Positions 1 through 9,897 of a stretch of DNA of 18,585 bases are shown one piece after another. Location: the NCBI GenBank assembly GCA_003820635.1, contig RPOS01000053.1, forward strand, positions 1-18,585, written 5' to 3'. The position numbers and the translations under genes were made by a program. Each line of letters starts with the position of its first letter. The first letter of the stretch is position 1. Under the pieces are notes generated by a model, which did no database searches, was not told where the DNA came from, and worked only from the letters and a program-made list of their open reading frames with translations. Source of the stretch: Verrucomicrobiaceae bacterium. GTDB lineage: Bacteria > Verrucomicrobiota > Verrucomicrobiae > Verrucomicrobiales > Akkermansiaceae.

Positions 1-235
<235 letters not shown>

Positions 236-266
236 TCATGGTTTTCCCTTAATCGGAACCATGGGG

Positions 267-314
267 CATGCCCGCGGATGGTTGGTGGTATGGGATGTGG
301 TGGGCGCGGGCATG
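267..314. repeat. 10-bp perfect inverted repeat in the fcl-gmd gap
   Basis: CATGCCCGCG (267-276) is matched by its exact reverse complement at 305-314, with a 28-nt spacer. It lies in the roughly 195-bp gap between the fcl stop and the gmd start. It could form a hairpin in the leftward transcript or be a protein-binding site. No T-tract follows, so it is not a convincing intrinsic terminator. Apart from this, nothing recognisable is seen in 164-358. Confidence 0.35.
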
Positions 315-358
315 ACGAGAAACCAGGGAACAATGGCAGGGACGGCAAGATGCGTTTC

Positions 359-1297
359 TCACAGCCTCGCTCCGCCGGTGGCGAGCGAGGCCTTGAAATC
401 CTGATAGGCGGCGGCGAGGCCCTCCCTGAACGGGACGGCCGGTTGCCAGCCCGTGGCCTTGATTTTGGAGATATCAAGCAACTTGCGCGGCGTTCCGTCT
501 GGCTTGGATGGATCGGTTCGAATCTCACCCGTGAAGCCGGTGGTTGCGGCGACGAGTCGGGCGAGTTCGAAAATGGTGAGATCGCTGCCGGTGCCGACGT
601 TCACCCAGTCGGGCGGGTTGTCGAGGGTCATCAGGTGGAAGCAGGCGCTGGCGAGGTCATCCACATGGAGGAACTCGCGGCGCGGTGTGCCGCTGCCCCA
701 GATGGTGACGGCGGCGTCGCCGCGTTCCCTCGCTTCATGGAAGCGGCGGATCAGCGCGGGGATGACGTGGGAGTTTTCCGGATGGTAGTTGTCGCCGGGG
801 CCGTAGAGGTTGGTGGGCATCGCGCTGTGATACATCAGCCCGTGCTGGGCGCGGTAATGTTGGCATAACTTGAGCCCGGCGATCTTGGCGATGGCGTAGG
901 CCTCGTTGGAAGGTTCGAGCGGCGATGTGAGCAGGCAGTCCTCGGGCATCGGCTGCGGCGCGAGTTTCGGATAGATGCAGGACGAGCCGAGGAACAACAC
1001 GCGCTGCACGCCGGCGCGGCGGCTGCCTTCCACCAGGTTGGCGGCGATGGCGAGGTTCTCGTAAATGAAGTCCGCCGGGTAGGTCGAGTTGGCGTGGATG
1101 CCGCCGACCTTGGCCGCGGCGATGATCACCGAGTCCGGCCTGTTCGTTGTTAGAAAGTCGAACACCGCGCGCTGGTCGCAGAGGTCGAGCTCGCCGCGGC
1201 TGGCGGTGATCACGTCAAAGCCGCCGCGGCGGGCGGCCTCGCGGACGAGGGCGGAGCCGACCATGCCGCGGTGGCCGGAGATGAAGAGTTTGGTCAT
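359..1297 (-). CDS. fcl: GDP-L-fucose synthase
   Basis: Epimerase-reductase that turns GDP-4-dehydro-6-deoxy-D-mannose into GDP-L-fucose using NADPH. It acts directly after Gmd, which lies next downstream. The 312-residue product starts [14 protein letters not shown] with the nucleotide-binding GxxGxxG at residues 8-14. The catalytic triad region is visible: [10 protein letters not shown] (Ser105/106) and YAIAK (Tyr134, Lys138). The stretch [20 protein letters not shown] is typical of the family, and the length matches the usual 310-320. An in-frame upstream ATG would add 31 residues that overlap vapC and do not resemble the family, so the ATG at 1297 is chosen. That start lies only 8 nt after the vapC stop, so the gene is probably read through from the vapBC promoter. 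No Shine-Dalgarno is visible. Assignment is firm. Confidence 0.96.
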   Translation of the reverse strand: MTKLFISGHRGMVGSALVREAARRGGFDVITASRGELDLCDQRAVFDFLTTNRPDSVIIAAAKVGGIHANSTYPADFIYENLAIAANLVEGSRRAGVQRVLFLGSSCIYPKLAPQPMPEDCLLTSPLEPSNEAYAIAKIAGLKLCQHYRAQHGLMYHSAMPTNLYGPGDNYHPENSHVIPALIRRFHEARERGDAAVTIWGSGTPRREFLHVDDLASACFHLMTLDNPPDWVNVGTGSDLTIFELARLVAATTGFTGEIRTDPSKPDGTPRKLLDISKIKATGWQPAVPFREGLAAAYQDFKASLATGGARL

Positions 1298-1305
1298 GCG
1301 GATTT

Positions 1306-1734
1306 TCAGGGTTGGCAGAACGGATTGACGACGGTGAGTGAACCGAACGAGAAACCGTCCTGGAGGTCTTCGGAATAAAGGATGCGGCAACCGCTGGCGC
1401 GGGCGGCACAGAGGATGGTGCTGTCCCAGTGGGAGAATGCGTGGCGGCGGCGCAGGGCGTTTGCCTCAACAATGAGGTTCCGCGTGACTGGCTGAAAGGG
1501 GAAGTCGGCGGTGATGGACAGGAATTCGTCGATTTTGTCCTCGGTGATGCCGAGTGGTTTCTTCCGCAGGGCCGCGGCGACGAATTCCTGCAGGATCTGG
1601 CCTGAAATGACCGGCAGATGGGCCATCAGCAGTTCCCTGGCCCGGGATCGCTTCGCCGCGTCCTCGGGCGCTTCGGAGTAGGCGTAGAGGAAGAGATTGG
1701 TATCGAAGAAGGCCGGCTCAAACATGGCGCTCAT
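1306..1734 (-). CDS. vapC: PIN-domain ribonuclease toxin (VapC family)
   Basis: A 142-residue PIN-domain protein, expected to be a Mg2+-dependent endoribonuclease that is inhibited by the upstream antitoxin. Acidic residues fit the PIN active site: Asp11 in [11 protein letters not shown], Glu50 in QILQEF, Asp104 in SHWDSTIL, and Glu122/Asp123 in YSEDLQDG. The C-terminal VVNPF resembles the end of many PIN toxins. The ATG at 1734 overlaps the antitoxin gene by 17 nt. A second ATG at 1725 (residue 4) would overlap by 8 nt and is equally possible. The stop lies 8 nt before fcl. The PIN fold is well supported; its RNA target cannot be seen from sequence. Confidence 0.88.
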   Translation of the reverse strand: MSAMFEPAFFDTNLFLYAYSEAPEDAAKRSRARELLMAHLPVISGQILQEFVAAALRKKPLGITEDKIDEFLSITADFPFQPVTRNLIVEANALRRRHAFSHWDSTILCAARASGCRILYSEDLQDGFSFGSLTVVNPFCQP

Positions 1735-1987
1735 GGAGTGAGACCCGCTCCAGTTTCCCGACCGGCTCCGTCTGCTTTCGGTCTTCGGCCATGCGCTGGA
1801 AGTGCCGGAGCATGCGTTCGCGATGGATCTCTTCAGGAGAGGGCTCCAAAGGACCCGTGTCCGATGAAGGATGCAGGGCTCCTCGAAGCGCGGCCGTGAT
1901 GAAGTCCTTCAGTTTCAGACCGCGCGAAGCGGCGGTGGCTTTCACCTCTCGGAACAGGTTGTCGGGGAGGTCAATGGTTGTTCTCAT
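1718..1987 (-). CDS. vapB: Ribbon-helix-helix antitoxin (VapB/CopG-like)
   Basis: An 89-residue protein whose first 35 residues (MRTTIDLPDNLFREVKATAA, then SRGLKLKDFITAALR) form a ribbon-helix-helix DNA-binding domain. The strand RTTIDLP is followed by two helices with a GLKLKDFI turn. The remaining part is charged and probably disordered (LEPSPEEIHRERMLRHFQRM), as expected for a segment that wraps the toxin. It overlaps the PIN toxin gene downstream, the usual antitoxin-first order. By family behaviour it should neutralise the toxin and repress its own promoter. A promoter and a tandem repeat sit directly upstream, with the predicted transcription start almost at the ATG. Type II antitoxin identity is strongly supported by context; the VapB name is by association with the PIN toxin. 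Confidence 0.86.
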   Translation of the reverse strand: MRTTIDLPDNLFREVKATAASRGLKLKDFITAALRGALHPSSDTGPLEPSPEEIHRERMLRHFQRMAEDRKQTEPVGKLERVSLHERHV

Positions 1988-1994
1988 GCCGGTG

Positions 1995-2022
1995 AATTTA
2001 TGCTTTTATGCATTTTCGTCAA
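1995..2022 (-). promoter_or_regulatory. Predicted sigma70-type promoter of vapBC (leaderless geometry)
   Basis: Read leftward, TTGACG (2017-2022) is a good -35 and TAAATT (1995-2000) a fair -10, with 16 bp between them. The -10 ends only 7 nt before the vapB ATG at 1987, so transcription would begin at or within a base or two of the start codon. The region is strikingly AT-rich compared with its surroundings. Confidence 0.6.
1997..2011. promoter_or_regulatory. Tandem TTTATGC repeats, candidate antitoxin operator
   Basis: TTTATGC occurs at 1997-2003 and again at 2005-2011, a direct repeat with 8-bp period. It overlaps the -10 and spacer of the vapBC promoter. Ribbon-helix-helix repressors commonly bind tandem short sites on one face of the helix, so this is a plausible autoregulatory operator. 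That role is inference from position and pattern. Confidence 0.45.
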
Positions 2023-2029
2023 GGTGGGT

Positions 2030-2061
2030 CTCAGGGCAAAGGAGTGTCAGCTTGCTCTGAG
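2030..2061. other. Stem-loop upstream of vapBC
   Basis: CTCAGGGCAA (2030-2039) can pair with TTGCTCTGAG (2052-2061) over ten pairs, one of them a G-T wobble, with a 12-nt loop. On the plus strand it is followed by TTT. No plus-strand gene ends here, so it may be a terminator insulating the vapBC promoter, a structured leader or chance. The rest of the 284-bp gap 1988-2271 contains the vapBC promoter, this hairpin and the 2213-2264 inverted repeat. I see no gene in it. Confidence 0.35.
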
Positions 2062-2212
2062 TTTCGACAGGTCACTTATTTCGGGCATTCCACCACGCTG
2101 CCGCCCGTGGTCGCTCTTTCCGATCGGGAAGGAAACCAAGGCGGGGTGGTTTTGCGGGTGGTGGGTGGCCGCCGTCAGCTTGGCGGACAGGCGGCGCATT
2201 GCCTTCAGGTTC

Positions 2213-2264
2213 CCGGAAAAACCGGGGAGCGGCGAGTTACGTGATCGAGTGCGGGTTTTTCCGG
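2213..2264 (-). terminator. Perfect 11-bp inverted repeat after the NusG-like gene, probable terminator
   Basis: CCGGAAAAACC (2213-2223) and GGTTTTTCCGG (2254-2264) are exact reverse complements separated by 30 nt. They begin 7 nt beyond the stop of the NusG-like gene. Paired A5/T5 runs flanking a GC core are typical of bidirectional terminators, although the loop is long. It would separate the regulator/NusG pair from vapBC-fcl-gmd. Confidence 0.5.
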
Positions 2265-2271
2265 AAATGGT

Positions 2272-2823
2272 TCATGGCAGCGGCCGACGGGGCAGGAGCA
2301 GTGAAAACAGGTCCACGTCCACCGCATGTTCCTGGCCGAGGAATTCGAGCAGGATTTTCACGCGTTCGGCGGCCGGGGCGACGGAAACGATGGTGCCGCG
2401 CATGCCTTGCAGCGGGCCGTGGGCGACTTCCACTTCGTCGCCGATCTGGATGACCGGGGAGACGGAGAAGGTTTCCTCGTTCTCATCGGAGCGGTCGCGG
2501 ACTTCGTTGCGCAGCGATTCCACGAAGGACTCGGGCACCGGCGGGATTCCCGAGCCGAAGCGCACCAGTCCGCGCACGCCCTGGCAGAAGGTGACGGCAC
2601 GCTCCATTTCGGAGAGGTTGAACCTGGCGAGCAGGTAGCCGGGAAACAGCGGTTCCACCCACCAGATCTTGCCGCGGCGGGTGGCCTTGCGGTAGCGCAG
2701 CCGCGGGCAGAAAACCTCCACGCCTTCGAGTTCCCGCAGGTGGCCGGCGGCGATGTGCTCGCGCTTGGTCTGCGTGCGGACGCAGAACCATTCGGGATGA
2801 TGGAAGTGCGTGGCGCTGCTCAT
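2272..2823 (-). CDS. NusG/RfaH-like specialised transcription antitermination protein
   Basis: A 183-residue NusG paralogue. An NGN domain occupies about residues 10-105: WFCVRTQTKREHIAAGHL, then VEVFCPRLRYRK, VEPLFPGYLLARFNL and GVRGLVRFGSGIPPVP. The last two stretches closely resemble RfaH. A C-terminal KOW domain covers about 126-180 (IGDEVEVAHGPLQGMRGTIV). Such proteins bind RNA polymerase and help it read through long operons; RfaH and Bacteroides UpxY serve polysaccharide operons. The ATG at 2823 overlaps the stop of the GbsR-like gene in an ATGA, so the two are probably translationally coupled. A longer reading frame adds 18 residues inside the upstream gene and is rejected. The neighbouring nucleotide-sugar genes suggest a polysaccharide target operon. 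The family is sure; the target is inferred. Confidence 0.9.
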   Translation of the reverse strand: MSSATHFHHPEWFCVRTQTKREHIAAGHLRELEGVEVFCPRLRYRKATRRGKIWWVEPLFPGYLLARFNLSEMERAVTFCQGVRGLVRFGSGIPPVPESFVESLRNEVRDRSDENEETFSVSPVIQIGDEVEVAHGPLQGMRGTIVSVAPAAERVKILLEFLGQEHAVDVDLFSLLLPRRPLP

Positions 2824-3329
2824 TGTCCAAGGATTTTCTGCAGCAGTGGCAGCACGCGTCCGCCGCTGCGCATCCATTGTTCGAGGCGTTCCACCCGATC
2901 GCTGAGGAATTTCCGTTGATCCGGATCCTCCACGGCGCTGGCGGTTTCCGCGAGTTGGCGGACCCTGCTTTTCCCGCTGTCGAGATGCGGGCGGACCTGT
3001 TCGCGGATGAAACCGCCGACGAGCCGTTTGAGTTCCACGGCGGGTTCGAAGTAGGTGCGGCGTTCGCCGTTGCCATTGCCGCTCGCCTCGCGCACCGCGC
3101 CCAGGCTCTTGAGGGCGCGCAATCCCTGGCTGGCCGAGCCCTTGCTGATTTCGAGGCGGCGCACCAGGTCGTCCAGCGACTGGGGCGAGCGGGAAATGAA
3201 CAGCAGCCCGTAAATTTCCCCGATCGAGCGCGGCAGCCCGAGCACCCGCACCCCGTCCACGAAGATGTCCACCACCTGGCGCTCCAAGGGGTCGAGGACG
3301 TCGCGTTCGCCATCCGGTGCGGTGGTCAC
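2820..3329 (-). CDS. GbsR/MarR-family winged-helix transcriptional regulator
   Basis: A 169-residue protein if the GTG at 3329 is used. The winged helix-turn-helix covers about residues 34-97: GLPRSIGEIYGLLFIS, SPQSLDDLVRRLEISKGSAS, LRALKSLGAVRE, then a wing with ERRTYFEP. The C-terminal half is helical and probably dimerises. This layout matches GbsR-type regulators. No ATG exists in frame before the domain, and the long open frame to 4214 runs antisense through the sugar gene, so it is not real. The GTG is supported by a promoter whose -10 ends 8 nt before it. A TTG at 3362 is a weaker alternative. The gene is translationally coupled to the NusG-like gene. It faces the UDP-xylose synthase across a palindrome, implying autoregulation and perhaps control of the divergent gene. 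Confidence 0.85.
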   Translation of the reverse strand: MTTAPDGERDVLDPLERQVVDIFVDGVRVLGLPRSIGEIYGLLFISRSPQSLDDLVRRLEISKGSASQGLRALKSLGAVREASGNGNGERRTYFEPAVELKRLVGGFIREQVRPHLDSGKSRVRQLAETASAVEDPDQRKFLSDRVERLEQWMRSGGRVLPLLQKILGQ

Positions 3330-3337
3330 GGAGGCGC

Positions 3338-3365
3338 AGTCTAGAGTGGATTCCGGATTGTTCAA
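3338..3365 (-). promoter_or_regulatory. Predicted promoter of the GbsR-like/NusG-like pair
   Basis: Leftward TTGAAC (3360-3365) as -35 and TAGACT (3338-3343) as -10 are spaced 16 bp. The -10 ends 8 nt before the GTG at 3329, the same leaderless geometry as at the two vapB genes. The -35 overlaps the left arm of the palindrome at 3358-3379. Confidence 0.5.
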
Positions 3366-3379
3366 TTCAAAATGAACAA
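3358..3379. promoter_or_regulatory. Palindromic operator for the GbsR/MarR-like regulator
   Basis: TTGTTCA (3358-3364) and TGAACAA (3373-3379) are perfect reverse complements with an 8-bp AT-rich spacer. MarR-type dimers usually bind such palindromes of about 20 bp. It lies in the divergent gap between the regulator and the UDP-xylose synthase and covers the regulator's -35. Autorepression and control of the divergent gene are inferred. Confidence 0.6.
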
Positions 3380-3425
3380 CCGTTTCATCCTTGCCAGCTC
3401 CGGGCTTTCCCGCTGGGTTCCAGCC

Positions 3426-4361
<936 letters not shown>

Positions 4362-4367
4362 CGGGCG

Positions 4368-4377
4368 GTGATATCAC
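4368..4377. repeat. 10-bp perfect palindrome GTGATATCAC
   Basis: GTGATATCAC is its own reverse complement. It sits 6 nt after the UDP-xylose synthase stop and overlaps the start of the secA-like remnant by 4 nt. Its function is not apparent. It could be part of a convergent terminator or a junction scar. Confidence 0.3.
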
Positions 4378-4413
4378 GCTTCCCGGCCGCAGGGGCAGGG
4401 GGCGTTGCGGCCG
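4374..4413 (-). pseudogene. 40-bp remnant duplicating the 3' end of secA (SEC-C motif), with internal deletion
   Basis: Read leftward this encodes GRNAPCPCGREA and a TGA stop. The true secA end is GRNALCPCG, SGKKFKNCCG, REA, stop. Positions 4374-4392 are identical to 5100-5118, and 4386-4413 match 5142-5169 with one mismatch. The copy therefore equals the secA tail minus 30 bp (10 codons), lost between two GCCGCAG direct repeats. Its ends CGGCCGCA (4384-4391) and TGCGGCCG (4406-4413) also form a perfect 8-bp hairpin, which may act as a terminator for the convergent genes. Together with secA it brackets vapBC2. It could be an integration or duplication scar. Confidence 0.75.
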
Positions 4414-4422
4414 ACACTGGAT

Positions 4423-4824
4423 TCATCGCCAGTCTTCAAGGGCAAGACCTTCGATCCTGCGGAAGTCCTTGATGTTGTTGGTGACCACCGTCCACCGATG
4501 GCGGATTCCCGTGGCGGCGATGAAGACGTCCGTGATGCTTACGGGAGTCCCCCGGTTGAGAAGAACGGCATTGATGCGCGCGGCGATGTGGGCGCACTCG
4601 GAGTCGAAGGGCAGGATTTGCAAGGAGGCGACAAAGAGCGACACCTTGGAATATTCCTCCTTGCGCCGGTCTTCAGGCGCACGACCGGCACCTTGAAAAA
4701 GCTCGAACTCGGTGACCACCGAGATGAAGCACTCCTTGGGCAGGCATGCGGCCAGGCGGTCGCTCACTTTTTTCCTGCCGCGCAACACATCGATGCAGAC
4801 GTTGCTGTCAAGGATCCGCTTCAT
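4423..4824 (-). CDS. vapC: PIN-domain ribonuclease toxin VapC (second module)
   Basis: A 133-residue classic VapC toxin, predicted to be a Mg2+-dependent endoribonuclease. The PIN acidic residues are present: Asp6 in ILDSNVCIDVLRG, Glu39 in VVTEFELFQGA, Asp99 in SITDVFIAATG, and Asp120 in VTNNIKDFRRIEGL. The C-terminus LALEDW is also typical. Start and antitoxin stop overlap as ATGA, giving tight coupling to VapB. It ends facing the UDP-xylose synthase gene, with a 40-bp secA remnant between them. It is not closely similar to the first VapC, so the two modules look independently acquired. Confidence 0.93.
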   Translation of the reverse strand: MKRILDSNVCIDVLRGRKKVSDRLAACLPKECFISVVTEFELFQGAGRAPEDRRKEEYSKVSLFVASLQILPFDSECAHIAARINAVLLNRGTPVSITDVFIAATGIRHRWTVVTNNIKDFRRIEGLALEDWR

Positions 4825-5042
4825 AAGGGTTTCTCATGATAAGCGGCGGACTCCCGGCCGAAATCCGTTCTGGAAATCCGCACTTTTTCGAAAAACCCCT
4901 CAGGCCAGCCGGTTTCCGTCACTTCCTCGATGATGATCCTGGGCCCATCGCGGCGGATCGAAACCCTGCCGCAAGGCAGGCTGATCCCTTTGGGCAGTCT
5001 CACGGCCAGCGAGTTTCCGCTCTTGAACACCTTTGTTTCCAT
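4821..5042 (-). CDS. vapB: AbrB/MazE-type antitoxin VapB (second module)
   Basis: A 73-residue antitoxin with an N-terminal SpoVT-AbrB swapped-hairpin DNA-binding domain at about residues 1-42: TKVFKSGNSLAVRLPKGI, then VSIRRDGPRIIIEEV. A short C-terminal tail (WPEGFFEKVRISRTDFGRES) should bind and block VapC. The ATG at 5042 follows an AT-rich promoter by only 8 nt, and a palindrome overlaps the start, which fits self-repression by the VapBC complex. Its stop overlaps the vapC start (ATGA). The gene lies 57 bp downstream of the secA stop on the same strand. Confidence 0.92.
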   Translation of the reverse strand: METKVFKSGNSLAVRLPKGISLPCGRVSIRRDGPRIIIEEVTETGWPEGFFEKVRISRTDFGRESAAYHEKPL

Positions 5043-5060
5043 GTGGAAAATGTATCCACA
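5042..5060. promoter_or_regulatory. Palindrome overlapping the vapB2 start, candidate VapBC operator
   Basis: TGTGGA (5042-5047) and TCCACA (5055-5060) form a perfect 6-bp inverted repeat with a 7-bp spacer. It spans the -10 region, the predicted transcription start and the first base of the vapB2 ATG. A repressor bound here would block the promoter. AbrB-type antitoxins with PIN toxins commonly bind such a site. Confidence 0.55.
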
Positions 5061-5079
5061 CGGAAGGATATACTGTCAA
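5051..5079 (-). promoter_or_regulatory. Predicted sigma70-type promoter of vapBC2 (leaderless geometry)
   Basis: Leftward TTGACA (5074-5079) is a perfect consensus -35. GATACA (5051-5056) is a weak -10 at 17-bp spacing. The -10 ends 8 nt before the ATG at 5042, so the transcript probably has little or no leader. Confidence 0.55.
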
Positions 5080-5099
5080 GCCGGATCCCGGCCACCCGC

Positions 5100-8273
<3,174 letters not shown>

Positions 8274-8297
8274 GAGTGAGCTGGGGTAGGGCGGATG

Positions 8298-8338
8298 ACC
8301 CGCCGGGGCGGAGGCAATACACCGCCGGGCGGGCGGGT
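8298..8338. terminator. GC-rich hairpin between the DUF2867 gene and secA
   Basis: An outer stem ACCCGCC (8298-8304)/GGCGGGT (8332-8338) encloses an inner stem GGCGG (8307-8311)/CCGCC (8322-8326). It lies in the 78-bp gap after the upstream gene's stop and before the secA ATG. No T-tract follows, so termination is uncertain. It may instead be a structured secA leader. Confidence 0.35.
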
Positions 8339-8351
8339 GCAAGCGCTAGGC

Positions 8352-9848
8352 TTAGTCTCTGCGTGATGCCGGGGATTTCCTTTTGGTGCCCGCGTTTCCG
8401 CCGCAGCCCGCCGCCAGATTGCGGGCCATCCGCGGGAACAGCAGCCAGTGGAAGGGCAGGACCGCCAGCCAATACAGCCGGCCTAACAGTCCCTGCGGCC
8501 GGAAGGTGGCCGTCTGCCGCAGCCCGTGGCCGCCATCCGGCGGCTCCTCGAGCGCGAACTCCAGCCACGCCTCGCCGGGCAGTTTCATTTCTGCATAAAG
8601 GATCAGCCGGCCCTTGGCGCGGTCGGCCAGCAGCACGCGCCAGAAATCCAGCGCGTCGCCGGCGTGCAGCTCGGTCGGGTGGCGGCGTCCGCGGCGGATA
8701 CCGATGCCGCCCGCCATCTTGTCGGCGATGCCGCGCAGCCGCCACGCCCAGTTCATTGACGGCCAGCCGTCGGTGCCGCCGATCGACCAGATCCGCGCGA
8801 TGACCTCGTCGCGCGGCGCGGCCAGCGGCACCACCCGCGCATCCGTGAACACGCCGTGCTCCGGCACCTTGATCGCATCAAACAGGCGCGGCGGCAGGGT
8901 GCCCGCCGCCAGCGAGTCGATCCAACTGGAGGGCACGTGGTTCTGCGCGATGCGCGCCAGCGCCCGGCCGACGGCATCGCGGTAGCTCAACAAGTCCAGC
9001 GGGATGATGCCGCGGAGCGTGGCGTCATGGCAGACGGTCTCGTGGGTGAGCGAGTCCACCAGACTGCGCGCGAGGGGAAACGAGGTGGAGGTGAGCAGGC
9101 ACAGCCAGCCGGAGGACAGCCGCGGGCTAAGCAGGCGGGTGGGGATGAAGATGCGCCGCAGCCCGCGCACGGCGCAGTAGCCCTTGATCAGGTCGAGATA
9201 ACTCATCACCTCCGGCCCGCCGATGTCATAGGAGTGCCCGGCGGTTTCCGGATGAGCCAACACTCCTGTCAGATAGTCGAGCACGTTGCGGATGGCGATC
9301 GGCTGGCAACGCGTGTGGACCCAGCGCGGCGTGACAAGCACCGGCAGTTTCTCGGCGAGGTCGCGGATGATTTCAAACGAGGCCGAGCCGGAGCCGACGA
9401 TGATGGAGGCGCGCAGTGCGGTGAGCGGCACGCCGGAGTCGCCGAGGATTTGTTCCACGCGGCGGCGCGACGAGAGGTGCTCGGAAAGCGGGCCCTCATC
9501 CGCGGCGAGTCCGCCCAGATAGATGATGCGTTGCCATCCGAGCGTTTTGGCAGCGGCGGAGAAATTCTCCGCGCATTGCTCCTCGCGCCGGGCGAAGTCG
9601 CCGCCGGAGCCCATCGAGTGGATCAGATAATAGGCGGCGTCCACCTGCCGCGGCAGCTTTGCCAGGGTTGCGGCATCGAGGAAGTCCGCCTCCGCCAGCC
9701 GCAGCCGCGGTTCACCGGCACCGAAGTCGTCCACGGGAAAACGCCGGCGGTCGCGCACGACGGCCGTGATCTCGTGACCGGCTTCGAGCAGCGACTGGAT
9801 CAGCCGCAGGCCGATGTAACCGTTGGCGCCGGAGACGAGCACATGCAT
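8352..9848 (-). CDS. NAD(P)-binding SDR-like protein with C-terminal DUF2867 domain
   Basis: A 498-residue two-part protein. Residues 1-300 form an atypical short-chain dehydrogenase/NmrA-like Rossmann domain: MHVLVSGANGYIGLRL with glycines 7, 10 and 13, AAYYLIHSMGSGGDF, IIYLGGLAADEGPLSEHLSS, ALRASIIVGSGSASFEI and YDIGGPEVMSYLDL. Residues about 330-480 match DUF2867, with SIGGTDGWPSMNWAWRLRGI, GDALDFWRV, LYAEMKLPGEAWLEF and RPQGLLGRLYWLAVLPFHWL. The C-terminus is hydrophobic and may touch the membrane. The substrate is unknown. The gene lies 49 bp downstream of DUF4130 on the same strand, so it may be the distal part of the repair operon, but there is no functional proof. No Shine-Dalgarno is seen. 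Confidence 0.85.
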   Translation of the reverse strand: MHVLVSGANGYIGLRLIQSLLEAGHEITAVVRDRRRFPVDDFGAGEPRLRLAEADFLDAATLAKLPRQVDAAYYLIHSMGSGGDFARREEQCAENFSAAAKTLGWQRIIYLGGLAADEGPLSEHLSSRRRVEQILGDSGVPLTALRASIIVGSGSASFEIIRDLAEKLPVLVTPRWVHTRCQPIAIRNVLDYLTGVLAHPETAGHSYDIGGPEVMSYLDLIKGYCAVRGLRRIFIPTRLLSPRLSSGWLCLLTSTSFPLARSLVDSLTHETVCHDATLRGIIPLDLLSYRDAVGRALARIAQNHVPSSWIDSLAAGTLPPRLFDAIKVPEHGVFTDARVVPLAAPRDEVIARIWSIGGTDGWPSMNWAWRLRGIADKMAGGIGIRRGRRHPTELHAGDALDFWRVLLADRAKGRLILYAEMKLPGEAWLEFALEEPPDGGHGLRQTATFRPQGLLGRLYWLAVLPFHWLLFPRMARNLAAGCGGNAGTKRKSPASRRD

Positions 9849-9897
9849 GGGGCAAGGCTAATGCCGGATTGCCGCTTTCACATCCAAATCCGCAGGC

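Noticed and set aside
2168..2195. GCCGCC/GGCGGC inverted repeat in the gap upstream of vapBC1
   Set aside because: Six GC-only pairs in GC-rich DNA are expected by chance, and no T-tract or gene end is nearby.
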